A stretch of 64,000 nt of DNA from Odontesthes bonariensis. Its lineage: Eukaryota > Chordata > Actinopteri > Atheriniformes > Atherinopsidae. Each line of letters begins with the position of its first letter. Positions within the stretch are counted from its first letter, which is position 1. Shown here piece after piece: positions 1 through 11,031 of the stretch. Location of the stretch: the NCBI RefSeq assembly GCF_027942865.1, contig NC_134506.1:15088436-15152435 (forward strand), written 5' to 3'. The position numbers and the translations under genes were made by a program. The notes beneath the pieces are model-generated. The model saw only the letters and a program-made list of their open reading frames with translations. It searched no databases and was not told the DNA's origin.

Positions 1-315
1 GCAGAATACAGACTGAGCAAAGACTGCAGTGTTTTCGACATTGGGTGAAGAAAGAAGGATCTGAAGTCTGGCAGAGTGAAAGAGAAATAATATGCTGTGG
101 AAGATAGAGGTCATTGGAGTAAGGTGCTGAGGTCAGGTGTGGGCCCAGAGCACGCCCAGTCTCTCTGGCCCGCGGTATTTCAGAGCTTGCTGCAAGTCGA
201 CCACACAGTACACTCTGCTTCTGACCTTATGTTATCTAACCACCCTGCCTGCCCCATGCCAAGTCAACTCTCTGTCTTTCTCTCTTGGCTCATCTGTTGT
301 CCTCTCTCTGTCCAG

Positions 316-353
316 TCACTCGAGTCAGATAAGCAAGTGTCTAGAGCAGGACA
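316..353 (+). CDS. Possible internal 38-nt exon of an unidentified gene
   Basis: A short stretch has a strong pyrimidine-rich acceptor (CTCTCTGTCCAG) in front and a strong donor (GTAAGTA) behind. In one frame it is open and encodes about 12 residues (HSSQISKCLEQD). Its 3' phase joins correctly to the candidate terminal exon at 6873. I do not recognise the protein. Small exons with good-looking splice sites also occur by chance, so this depends on the phase match alone. Confidence 0.25.
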
Positions 354-2286
354 GTAAGTAACTAATGTACCACTTCTAAATTTGCACACTTTTGCTAAGG
401 GATAAGTTTCCAATTGTCATTTCAGTATTGACTTTAAACCAGCTTAGCTTTGCTCCCCGTTTTTGGGAAATGCAAAGGTTTCTTTTGATAAAGTTCTTTC
501 TTCTGCTACAGAACTGTTTTTTCATGACATTTCATGATTGTCACAAATGTTTGAGTCTTTGATTTCTGAGCAAAATTGAAACAGTGCAGGGGAATTTGAA
601 TTGCTACCTGTTACAACCTAATCCTTCTGAAAAATTGTATATATCGATTTATTTTTGAAAGCCTAACATTGTGATGGAGAAATCCCAATTACTGGACCAA
701 ACGTAAGCTCACACTGATCAAAAATTATATAATCAAGTTGCTATCAGTAAACATAGAAGGTAATCAAGTAGAATAAAGAAAACATATTGAAAATTCAAAG
801 TCAACCAATTTCTTATTTCATTTAAAAATATTAGCTTGTCTTAAATTTGATGGTTGGGATGGGAGAAACAAAAGGCTGGAAAAGTACTGGAAGTACAGGT
901 TGTAAATATTTGGTTAATTTTGCAAGAGGTGAGGAACATGATAGGATATAAAAAGAGCACCATAGAGAGGCAGAGTCTCATAGATGTAAAGTTGAGCAGA
1001 GGTTTCAGCACTCTGCAAAATTGTGAAGCAATTTCAAAATAATGTTGCTTAACATGACATAGTGAAAATGTTTTAATATTCCATCATCTGTAATACATAA
1101 AATCATCAAAAGACTCAGAGAATCTTTAGAGGCAGCTCTGCATTAAAAACAGACAAGTTTGGCAGAGTGGGGCCACAGTTCACCGTGTAACCCTCAAATG
1201 CAGGTTAAAACTCTGTCATTCAGAGAAGAAGTTATGTGCAAATATGATCCATTTTTTTGGGATAAAGCTCATTAAAAAAAAGGACCGACGTAAAGTAGAA
1301 AACAGTGGTCTGGATTTGAAGCGTATCCCATATAATCATACTTGTGTTTTGAAATTCTCAGAATGTGAGTGGTGTTACCAATTTCATTCATGTAAATTAA
1401 TTTAGGAAAACTCAAAACAGACATCTCCTCAAATTTTACAATTATGCACTTGTCTATGTCTTTTATTATGGGATTTCTTTTTCTACCTTTTTATTTCATT
1501 TTATCCTCTTTTCTGTCCAGTTTCAGCCGGATTCAAACTGATCTATCTTTATTATCTGTTGTCCAATGGATGTCTTTTGATGTCATTTCTTTCATGTATT
1601 TCATATAAATGGCATTTGGCCATCTCTATATTGGACTTTTAAAGCCATTCATAACATGATGGCAATGGATCGAACTGGGAACCTGATACTATTATTCTTT
1701 TCCAACATCGACTCATATGTCAAAATAGCCATGTCTTTAAATGCTAACAATTTTTTTAAACCAAATATAATTTAAACAAATAAGTTATGTAAAACTTTTT
1801 GTGTGAACGTATACATTCACTAAAGAGGACAAAAAAGTTGCTCACATCTGTAGAAACACTTATTTCCACAGGAATATTGGGTTTGGTTTTTCGAGTGAAG
1901 GCCAAGTGCCAAACATTCTGATGTAACTTGCCAAATTAAATAGCACCTTGTTGACTAAATGAATATCAAAGCTTAGATCATTCAAAAAACAAAAAGAAAC
2001 GAAGACTCGCCCCACAATTTTGGCAAAAAATCCTGATTCCCTCTCCATCCTGTGGAGGATTGAGACTGGCATCATTAAAAACTAAAAACTAGAGAAGTGA
2101 CGAATCATTAAAGTAGATAAAACTATGAACAAAACATATCTAATGATTAATCCTACTTTACAACGGCTTGTAAATTGATAAAAAAGAAAATTCCCCATTA
2201 CTCCAATATTTTTTATGTTATGATAGAGAATTATTATGGATTAGTTTTGAGGGCATTTAATAGCTTTAGTTTGATGTCACAGTGGT
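354..2286. other. AT-rich non-coding stretch
   Basis: No convincing exon, RNA gene or repeat was recognised here. Short open frames on both strands (for example 854-1042 plus and 1860-2075 minus) lack splice context and coding-like composition. If the exon at 316-353 is real, this is intron. Confidence 0.5.
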
Positions 2287-2520
2287 CTAAAGTCCGCTGT
2301 CCAAACACACGATGACGTTGTCTTTCTCCATCAGCACGCAGCACTGTGGGTAATATTTATAGGACACCTCTCCTTTAGATGTCTGCTTTGTATGGTTGAT
2401 GATTGATGGTCTGTTGTCTTTATCTTTCCTGAACCAAAGTTTCACATGAATACACTTTTTTGTGTTGCAACGAGAGAAGAACTGGTTTGTAGCAAAGCTA
2501 ACACATTTTACCTGCTTGAA
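2287..2520 (-). CDS. Unidentified cysteine-rich terminal exon candidate
   Basis: On the minus strand an open frame runs from a possible CAG acceptor near 2521 to a TAG stop at 2287. It encodes about 74 residues with seven cysteines, many lysines, and C- or G-ending codons near its end (the stretch encoding YYPQCCVLMEKDNVIVC) that differ from the AT-rich surroundings. The pattern of spaced Cys pairs suggests a small secreted, disulfide-rich protein such as a cytokine or growth factor, but I cannot name a family. A frame just upstream (to about 2728) begins with a hydrophobic, signal-like stretch, but it is interrupted by a CA/TG microsatellite and no joining intron is clear. It could be a non-functional open frame. 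Confidence 0.3.
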   Translation of the reverse strand, partial: FKQVKCVSFATNQFFSRCNTKKCIHVKLWFRKDKDNRPSIINHTKQTSKGEVSYKYYPQCCVLMEKDNVIVCLDSGL

Positions 2521-2566
2521 ACTGGCCAGAGAGGGCATTATCTCTCTATGATTTCAAGTGAGTGAG

Positions 2567-2593
2567 TGCGTGTGTGTGTGTGTGTGTGTGTGT
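2567..2593. repeat. (TG)n microsatellite
   Basis: A run of alternating TG dinucleotides, about 13 units, common in fish DNA. Confidence 0.9.
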
Positions 2594-2728
2594 ATTTTGG
2601 TTTGGATGTACAGTAGACTTTCTTCTCATCCAAACTAGTGTTAAGATTTTCTTTATTTTTTTATTTTCCTCTGTGCAGCAGAGATGCACCATAACTGGTA
2701 GAGTCACAAACAAACAAAATAAAACCAC

Positions 2729-3620
2729 CTGAGATATTTCTAGTTTTATACAGTTTATTGTGCAATAGTTCTCTTTACTGTAAATGTCTCATGAACAGAA
2801 TTGTCACTGCCTTAAGCTGCTGGTTTTGCAACACGTACTTTAGACAAGCAAGGAAAGCAAAATCCCTCAGCTTTGCTTATGTTGGGACTGCACAGTGACG
2901 CGTCTCATCCGAATTACTCTCAGGGCCTGGCTCTGCATGAGCTCTGTGTCAGCCATGTGCTAATGTCCTAACTGCCTGTCACCTGAAGTTACCTTCTGTT
3001 CCTTCGCCCATTTAATTCTCCAGCATTTTCTACAACTCTTTAAGCACCTCTCCTATCATGACCCATATAAAGTTCAGCCCACTACCCCCGCAGTTGTTTG
3101 ACCAGGTAAATAAACCGGAGGAGAAAGCAGAGATGTCACCCATGTGTGTCAAATAGGCATATCCACTTGTCCATCCACCCTTTTCCCATGGCTGCAAATT
3201 ATTAGCACCATGGATACTTCCAGAAATAGAGCAGGAGTTGGATAAGAACTGTGCATTGGTGAGAAGTCAAACATGTACACACATACAGGCATGCATGCAC
3301 ACTCATACACTCATGTTTCCATGACTTCAGAAGACAATGCAGTGACTTCAATTTATTTCCCAGGGACTAACTAACTAACAACCTTAAGCACAACTAATGT
3401 TATCCCAAAATGTAAGCTTGCATTAGCCTTTAAGCTTGTGGACTTTCTTTTTCTCCATTTGAAGAAAACAAGTCAGCATAAAGTCATTGTGAGATTAAAT
3501 TCAGGTCCCCATACTATGAATTATACCTGCTCATAAGCCTCTCGCAAATGCTTATGTCACGACTCAGTCACTGCAGTCATCTAGCAGTGCCTACACCACA
3601 CTCAAGACAATCCAGATTCT
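2729..3620. other. Non-coding, nothing recognised
   Basis: Mixed-composition sequence without a recognisable gene or repeat. A CA-rich patch lies near 3276-3315. Confidence 0.45.
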
Positions 3621-3621
3621 T

Positions 3622-3915
3622 TTCATGTGTCGTTCCATGATGGTGGAATGACCATCTGAGCGCTACCAGAACTGGGGCGTCCCTGAAACTCTTGAAGACC
3701 CAGCTCTTCACAGAGCATCTCCTACCCTAGCACTTCCCTCTATGCCTGCACTCTATTCCTACACTGCCACCCCATCACCTCTGACAGAGCCTGAGTAGTG
3801 ATTTTCCTTCTATGTAGCTTATTGTTATCTTTGATGTTAGCTGTAATGTTATGTCCTCATTTGTAAGTCGCTTGGGATAAAAGCGTCTGCCAAATGTATA
3901 AACATAAACTCATAA
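3622..3915 (+). mobile_element. 3' fragment of a non-LTR retrotransposon (LINE)
   Basis: The segment contains a broken C-terminal reverse-transcriptase tail (a WNDHLS-type stretch followed by LKLLKTQLF) like the end of LINE ORF2. It is followed by the common fish LINE/SINE-type 3' UTR ending AAGTCGCTTGGGATAAAAGC and an A-rich tail near 3900. It is 5'-truncated and cannot move. The clade is uncertain (L2/CR1 or Rex1-like). Confidence 0.6.
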
Positions 3916-4736
3916 ATAAACATGTAAACCTGAGTAACTGGACAATAGTCTAGCCTCCAGGATAGCCCATAGTTATGGCCCTTACATTTTCTGTCTGACC
4001 CACTTTCTTAAGCTTTGACAAATCAAATAAGTGCAGACACAAGGGGGAAAAAGTTAAATGACTGACGTGTCCAAACTGGGTCAAGAACAACTGAGGTTGG
4101 TCAATATTCACAATGATTGTGGATTGAAGCATATGGACCTCAGCATAAATAATTGATGGACCATTGGCATCAGACTGATGTCGTTCTGATATGGGAGAAT
4201 GCAAAGGGAGTTTTTAGTTTCTTTGAGAATTACATTGAAAATGTGCACAAAGGAATCACATTTTCAGCTGGTAATGCTATTTTTCTGAAAATCGCTTCCA
4301 TAAATATAGCAACAGCTGTAATAATCCTAATCAGTGTTGATCTCAGTTTGCTCCGTAATGGCAGGCAGCTGACCTGCAGATGGCTGCCGGGAGTGCAACC
4401 TCTCATAAAGCTTTAATCAGTTAAGAGGATTGATCTGTGAGGCTACATACCTTTGTGGAGGGATTTTCTCTTTCAACATCATATTAACAGTCATGGCTCA
4501 GCATAGTAAGGTGCACACAAACACATTCACACTGCAGGTATTTCAACAACAAAATGTATGTCAAAATGTATGTCAAAATGTATGTCAAAATGTATGTCAT
4601 AGGGGCAGGGAACGACTACGCCATACTAAATCATCATGAGAATAAAGAAGAAGAACAGCTGGACACCAATAGATGCTGGAGCATTCTGTGTAATTGTCTT
4701 ACACATAGTTTTAGGATGTAAATATGTGTGTGTTAA
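3916..4736. other. Non-coding with a 12-bp tandem repeat
   Basis: No gene recognised. Between about 4551 and 4598 a 12-bp unit (CAAAATGTATGT) is repeated about four times. Confidence 0.5.
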
Positions 4737-5130
4737 AGGGATAGTTCGCCTTTTTTGACATGAAGCTGTATGACATCCCATATTAGCAATATCATTTATT
4801 AAATTTGACTTACCACCTGCTGCGTCCTGTGAGCTGAGTTCCAGCCTCGTTTTGGCGTTGACGAAGCTAGTCCGGCTAGTTGGCTGGGGCCACAAAAATA
4901 AAGCGTCTTGCTTCTCAAAACAATATGCGTTCAAAACAGTAATACATTTGCGTCACAAAATCGATCATCCAGAAAAAGTCAGACCTCACAGTCGCTTGGC
5001 GCTATTTTCTCTCTACCTTCATATCAGTACGGGCCGTGTAGACCATGCAGACTGAAGTGCAGACCGAGCAGTCCCCTGCTTCCGAGCAGTAAACACCATA
5101 ACAGGTGCGGCTATCGGCAGTATTTGACTT
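4737..5130. mobile_element. MITE-like dispersed repeat fragment
   Basis: The sequence starts just after a TTAA (4733-4736) with GGGATAGTTCGCC and resembles a repeat I recall as abundant in percomorph fishes. TTAA is the duplication used by piggyBac and Kolobok elements. The opposite end was not found, so the right border is approximate and the family is inferred. Confidence 0.4.
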
Positions 5131-6872
5131 TTTTAAATTTAGATTTAGAACCTCTATAAGTAAGGATGGACATCAGCTGATAATATTCTGAGAAATTTAC
5201 AGGAGCCACTTTATTACGTTTAATCATTTCAACAGTACTTGAATTGTTATTTGTTTATTTAAACTTTTTAAATATAAAACCTCCTTAAATTAAGACAGTT
5301 CCACTTCTCTGCATATATGTTTACTTTTGTACACATGGTACATTTGAATAGATTCTGAAATTGATACAGTTTTATACTAATTGAAATAGCTTTTTAATTA
5401 TAAATCATTGTGACTTGGGAATCAGTTTTAATCAAATCATGACCCCCAAGAATCAGAACCTAATTTACAGCCGTAAATGTTTGTATGCAGCCATGGCTCC
5501 GTAAATGGGGAAATCACACATAGAATGCACTGGAACAGTATTCACAGTTCTGTTGCAGCAAGGGCCTTTTCATGCCTTTCAGCCATAGACTTGGTGCACA
5601 GGACAGCCAATTTTTTTGTAGAGAAGAATTTCAGCAACAGTCTCATTGAAAATATACATTTAGGAATCCCACATCATCAGGGTGTATTATTCCAACTAAA
5701 ACTAATTTTAAAAAGTCACGTTTGTCAGGTAGACAAACAATTTTACAAATATATTCAAACTAGACATTTATTTGTTCATTTATTTTTTGGAAAGTCAGAT
5801 CATTCTTACACTGCATGATTGGTAATCTGGTTTGAAAAGTGACTCACGCAGGTAGAAAGTATCTCTTCTTGTCTACTTACTTAAACCAAGGGTGTTTAGC
5901 AATCTTGAACAAGACATTTTAAATGCAATATTCCACCTTGGCATTGTAATAATATAAAGTGCTCTGCAGCTGCACCAAATCAGGCTCGTTGTCAAAAGTC
6001 AAAACTCTTTATGTTCTCGAATAGAAAATTTAAGCCACTGAACATGGTACATGGTTATATGTACAGTTGAAATGAGCTACGGTTATAGCCACTAAATAGG
6101 ACCACCATCCTTGTAACAATATACATGCATTGGAAGGGAAATGAGTTATTGACTGAAGTACGTCCATCACTGTGATGCTGTGGAATGTGTGAGCAAGCGT
6201 TCATGACATTCCCCAACCTCATTTATCTGTGGGAGACCAACTTATATGTAAGTATAGCACAGATGTTGTCCTTAAGTTGCTTGAATGATGATTTTGTCAA
6301 CATGATTTTGTCTGATAGGTGATGCTGCAGGTGAAAAATTAGGATTTTATTAGAGCGGAGCAAATGTCTATAAATGCTTTACATTACATTGAGTTGACAC
6401 ATAGCCTTCATGGGCTGATTTACAGTCAAATGTTTTTTTTACGTGCTTAGGCATCTGACAAAACACACAAAAAAGCTGATAGGAATTCAGCTGCATTAAT
6501 AAACCCTTACACTTAGATGGAACTTGGTTGCATTTGTGGAGCGCAAAGGCCCATTTAAATCTGGATGAACAGAGACATGCAAGAATTCCAACTCCAAACG
6601 CATTATGGGAGTGTTAGTCTGGTTTTCAGAGATTTTAGTCAGACTAACATAGCATGTTTACATACATTTTAAAAGGCTTGTTTTGGTAGGACTTATACAA
6701 TAATTTGTTTTTTTCTAGTGTCAGTACAGTGTCCAGTGGAGCATTTTCCATACAATACTATCCCTAGAGTATAAATCGCCCCACATGAAACAGGAATGAC
6801 TGATTGACTGACTGACTTATCAATTGCACGAAGGCTCTGTTGCATGTTTGGAGGTTTTGTCTCTGTCCGCAG
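5131..6872. other. Non-coding, nothing recognised
   Basis: AT-rich sequence without a recognisable exon. The open frame at 5477-5818 (113 codons) shows no domain, splice context or biased composition. It would be the intron of the candidate left-hand gene. Confidence 0.45.
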
Positions 6873-6961
6873 TGAGTAATCCCAATGGCAAGCCTGAAGG
6901 GGAAGCCCATTCTGCTGAGGACCCGGATTCCTCCCGAGAGCCGAAGACTTCCTCTCTGTAA
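6873..6961 (+). CDS. Possible terminal exon of an unidentified gene
   Basis: A good acceptor (TTTTGTCTCTGTCCGCAG) precedes a 28-codon open stretch ending in TAA. The peptide is polar and acidic (begins SNPNGKPEGEAH, ends PKTSSL), with codon composition richer in G and C than its surroundings. The final TSSL would fit a class I PDZ-binding C-terminus, but that is only an inference. The entry phase matches the donor at 353. I do not recognise the protein; the rest of the gene would lie left of the window. Confidence 0.4.
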
Positions 6962-8233
6962 ACCCGTTGAACTAAACCAACTACACCCACCTCATTTGTT
7001 ATGCAATCTGTTCTGTGTTTTTTTTTTTCTGTCTGTTATTTTTAGTCTGTCAGGAGCATTGACACGTTAACGATGCTGGACCAAAGAATTTTACTTGGCA
7101 TTACTGCAGAACTGTGCAGGACGCACCCCATATTTGTGTTTGCCTGCTTTTTAAATTAGTTTTCTAATCTTTTTTCACATTTACTGCCTCACTGATTACT
7201 GATTTCCTTTGGAGCTACTTTTCCTGCTCACGGTAATGCAGACGACATGATGTGCTGCAGGTCAGCACCCTCCACATCCCTACTCTTATCTATATTGAAA
7301 GTGTGTTGTAAATAGAAAGATGTTAAAAATAGCTTGTGCCATAGGCAGTTGGTGGCTCTAGTTCTCAGATAAGCCCCATCATTCATACAAATGTTTTTTT
7401 TCTTTCAGCCATATATTTGAAAATATTCAAATGTTTTTTAATATGTTTACTTTCCATTTGCTCTTTGTAACAGGGCCATATCACCAAACAAACTCCCATC
7501 CCAATACCTCCTTTGCATGCCTGGTTACCAGACTAATCAGATAGGCTGCATTTTTTGCCCACCATGACTTGTCTCCTCAGTTACCCCCACCCCCTCTCTC
7601 TTTCCCAATGAAACCCCCTCATTAGTTTCCTCCAGCCATTCTTCCTTGTCTGTTTCGCTGCCTTAGAGTTTGGATTTCTTTTGTGCCAATCTGTCTGACA
7701 GCTGGTTAGTAATTATGCTTCACTTTATTCCTCAGAATAACCTGCCTCTTTTAGTCCTCATGGTATGTAGGTTAAAGGTTCCCAAGTACTGAGTCTGCTT
7801 GGAGAGGAAAGTCGTGCTACATTAGGCAAAGCTAGGAGCTGGAGGGCTACAAATCTGTGAGAGTCAGGATGTCAGTATGAGTTCACATGCGAACATGAGA
7901 AGTAATCCTCAAAGATTACTCTGCAATTCCCTGTTATAGTGACGTATGCTTTACCTGGCCTCTTTTATACATGAAAAAAATAACACAACTAATACGTGGT
8001 GTTTGCCTTTAGTGGAAAAGAGTGCAATCAGTATTTAATCCTGCATTAAACAACTCTGCAATAGTTGCTGGTATATACCTGACTCTAGCTCTGTTCAGCA
8101 GTAATGTAAACCTGGCAGACGGGTGGGCACAGATTTTGACTGAGCGAGCCCAGAAATATCTGTCAAAATCCATGTTTACATGGAGGTTTTTAAAAGTAAC
8201 TTGAGCACCAATCTACAGATAAAAACAGACACG
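6962..8233. other. Non-coding; possible 3' UTR then intergenic
   Basis: No gene recognised. If the terminal exon at 6873 is real, its 3' UTR starts here, but no canonical poly(A) signal stood out close by. Confidence 0.4.
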
Positions 8234-8444
8234 TCAGATCTTCTTCACCAGCCTGCACATAGTCCTTCTGTATAGGGCTAACGCCCACCCTTCCACACAA
8301 AAATAATGACTTGTATTTCTCTGAAAGTCTTGCTTATCAGAAATGATGGTCCGTCGCAGATTTGGGGCAGTTAAATGCCATTCCTTGCTGCTGCAGTAGT
8401 CTGCAGGGTTCAAATTGGGAGCAATGTGCTGTATGGTGTCAGAG
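8234..8444 (-). CDS. Unidentified minus-strand open stretch
   Basis: A minus-strand open frame follows a possible acceptor (TCTCATCACAG, near 8445) and ends in TGA at 8234. It encodes about 69 residues with several Cys and Trp. No family is recognised and no partner exon was found. It may be chance or a decayed repeat, and is listed only as a candidate for comparison. Confidence 0.15.
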
Positions 8445-8458
8445 CTGTGATGAGACAA

Positions 8459-9479
8459 GAGTCAGTTGGCTAATTTTAGCAGTTGTACCCACTTTTTAAA
8501 AAAAAAACACATATACATGTATATTTAGCTTGTGGTAGTGATATTTAATGTGTGTAGGTGTTTTACTGATGGAATTGGAATCTTATATTTCTGTTTTAAA
8601 CACAGTCTTTTTTAAACAGTACATTTAATGGTGTATGAGGCCAAATGTGAACATGAAGGCCAAGGGCTGTAGACAGGGGTAACTTGGACATACTGCACAC
8701 AGAATCTCTGTCTAAAATATTTTTCAATCGTAGAACAACATGCCATAGTTATGAACATAGTCTCCGCCATGATTGTACTTTTATAGCCTTTCAAATAAAA
8801 ATATTCACCTTTAAAACTGTTTGAATTACATAATCATTTCAGCTGGGCTGACTTCATTGAGACATTTAGCATTTGTGTTGTAGGTTTCCCACATTAATTT
8901 CAGACTTTGGATCATGTTTCAAACTGGTCATTACACATGTATAGCAAATACATTTCAAACAAGTTAACAAGAGTAACCCAGCAGCAGGCATGCATTGTTT
9001 ATGCTCTGACTCACCATAATGCATTAAGTGAAAGTCATCGACCACTTCTTCAGGGCCACAACTCAGCTATAAAATCCTTGTTATCCTGCTTTAATGCACT
9101 ACACTTTTAAACAGACAGAAAGCCAAACCCACATACCAATAATCTATCCTGTGACAAGAAGGTGTTCAAACATTTTTACGTAAGTTTCAGTTTTGAAAAG
9201 CTTTGCTCTTCTCAGTATCTGGTAGGGTCAACAGCACATCCTGCGAGCATGCTCATAGGTTTGGAATATTTCTTCTTTTGAGAAAACAAAATGTTTCATT
9301 TGTTGTATTCCCTTTAGATTTATACTGTAAACTTGAATTTTCTCAATTGGCTAAAGATATCAAGTTTGTCTATGTAAACGATTCACACAGCCATTGTGAC
9401 GGTTCTGTTTATCATGCAAATTACACTGTACAGTCCAGTTTCTGTGTTTAACTGCTATGGTATGAACATGGTTATGATG
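8459..9479. other. Non-coding, nothing recognised
   Basis: AT-rich sequence. No exon, RNA gene or named repeat was identified before the LINE begins. Confidence 0.45.
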
Positions 9480-11031
9480 AAAAGAAAAAGAGAACTCCTA
9501 AAGAAGAGAACTCTAGACGCCTCTATGATGAACAACTACAGACCTGTCTCTAATCTCTCTTTTATATCCAAGATTATTGAGAAAGTTGTATTTAACCAGC
9601 TCAACGACTTTCTGAATGAAAGTGGAAGTCTTGATAACTTTCAATCAGGCTTCAGACGTCATCACAGCACTGAAACAGCTCTGGTAAAAGTGTTAAACGA
9701 CATTAGGTTGAATACTGATTCTGGTAATGTTTCAGTCCTGGTTCTGTTGGACCTCAGCGCTGCGTTTGATACTGTAGATCACAGAATCCTGTTGCACAGG
9801 CTGGAAAACTGGGTTGGACTTTCTGGAGCGGTCCTTAACTGGTTCAGGTCCTACTTAGAAGGCCGGAGTTATTTTGTTACAATTGGCTGCTATGACACTG
9901 AGCGAGTGGCCATGACTTGTGGAGTCCCCCAGGGGTCAATTCTTGGACCTCTTCTGTTTAACTTGTATATGCTCCCTTTGGGTCAGATATTGCAGAATTT
10001 TAACATCAAATATCACAGTTATGCAGACGATACACAACTTTATGTGTCTCTGTCACCGGATGACTGCAGCCCAGCTGACGTTCTGTGTCAGTGTCTGGAG
10101 GGAAATAAACACCTGGATGAGAGAGAATTTTCTACAATTAAATGAAGACAAAACTGAGATCATTCTGTTTGGGAGCAAAGAGAAGAGGGTCAGCGTTGGT
10201 AAATATCTTGAGACTCAGGACCTTACAATCACTGACCAAGTTCGTAACCTCGGAGTGTTGATAGACTCAGATCTGACTTTCAGCAGCCACATCAAAGCTG
10301 TCACCAAGGCAGCTTTTTACCATCTCAGAAACATCAACAGAATTAAAGGTTTCCTCTCCCAAAAAGACCAGGAGAAACTCATCCATGCATTCATCTCCAG
10401 GAAACTCGATTACTGTAATGCTCTTTTAACTGGACTTCCCAAAAAAAGCATTAAACATTTGCAGCTCATCCAGAACGCTGCTGCTAGAGTTTTAACCCGG
10501 ACTAAGAGATCTGAACACATCACACCAGTTTTAAAATCTTTACACTGGCTTCCAGTCAGTCACAGAATAGATTTTAAAAGCCTGCTGATGGTTTACAAAT
10601 TCCAGAACGGTTTAGGCCCAAAATACATCTGTGATATGTTCAGAGAATATAAACCTAGCAGAGCTCTTAGATCCAAGGACTCAGGTCAGCTGGTCCAGTC
10701 CAGAGTCCAGACTAAACATGGAGAAGCAGCATTTAGCTGTTATGCTGCCAACAAGTGGAACAAACTGCCAGTGGAGATTAAACTTTCACCAAATGTAGAC
10801 ATTTTTAAATCCAGGTTAAAGACATTTCTTTTCTCATGTGTCTATGCATGAAATATCTTTTAACTTATCTAGACTGTTGCCTGATTTTAAATTCATGTTT
10901 CTCTTTATATTCTTTTATGTATTTTAATGCTTCTTGCACTCCCTGCTGCAATGCTTTTATTTTATGTAAAGCACTTTGAACTGTTTGTACATGAAATGTG
11001 CTATATAAATAAATTTGATTTGATTTTGATT
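9480..11031 (+). mobile_element. 5'-truncated L2-clade LINE
   Basis: The element starts inside ORF2, just before the reverse-transcriptase fingers (MNNYRPVSN), and runs through the RT core motifs FDTVDH, GVPQGSILGPLLF and YADDTQLY to the C-terminal tail and stop at 10851. The 3' UTR ends with AAATGTGCTATATAAATAAA and short TTGATT-type repeats, as in L2/CR1-clade LINEs. ORF1 and the endonuclease are missing. One extra base near 10098-10105 shifts the frame between the YADD block and the rest of ORF2, so the copy is dead. The related LINE at 41.6-45.2 kb lacks much of the RT segment kept here. Confidence 0.88.
9500..10851 (+). pseudogene. L2 ORF2 remnant (reverse transcriptase)
   Basis: This is a broken reverse transcriptase of a non-LTR retrotransposon, the enzyme that copies element RNA at a nicked target. 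Two overlapping frames (9500-10145 and about 10100-10851) carry its two halves: the first has the catalytic FDTVDH aspartate and the YADD pair, the second the thumb and C-terminal part (LDSDLTF-like and LHWLPV motifs). The break is a probable single-base insertion in a run of G near 10098. There is no endonuclease domain because the copy is 5'-truncated. Confidence 0.85.

Noticed and set aside
5477..5818. 113-codon plus-strand open frame
   Set aside because: No motif, no splice or promoter context, and composition like neighbouring non-coding DNA.
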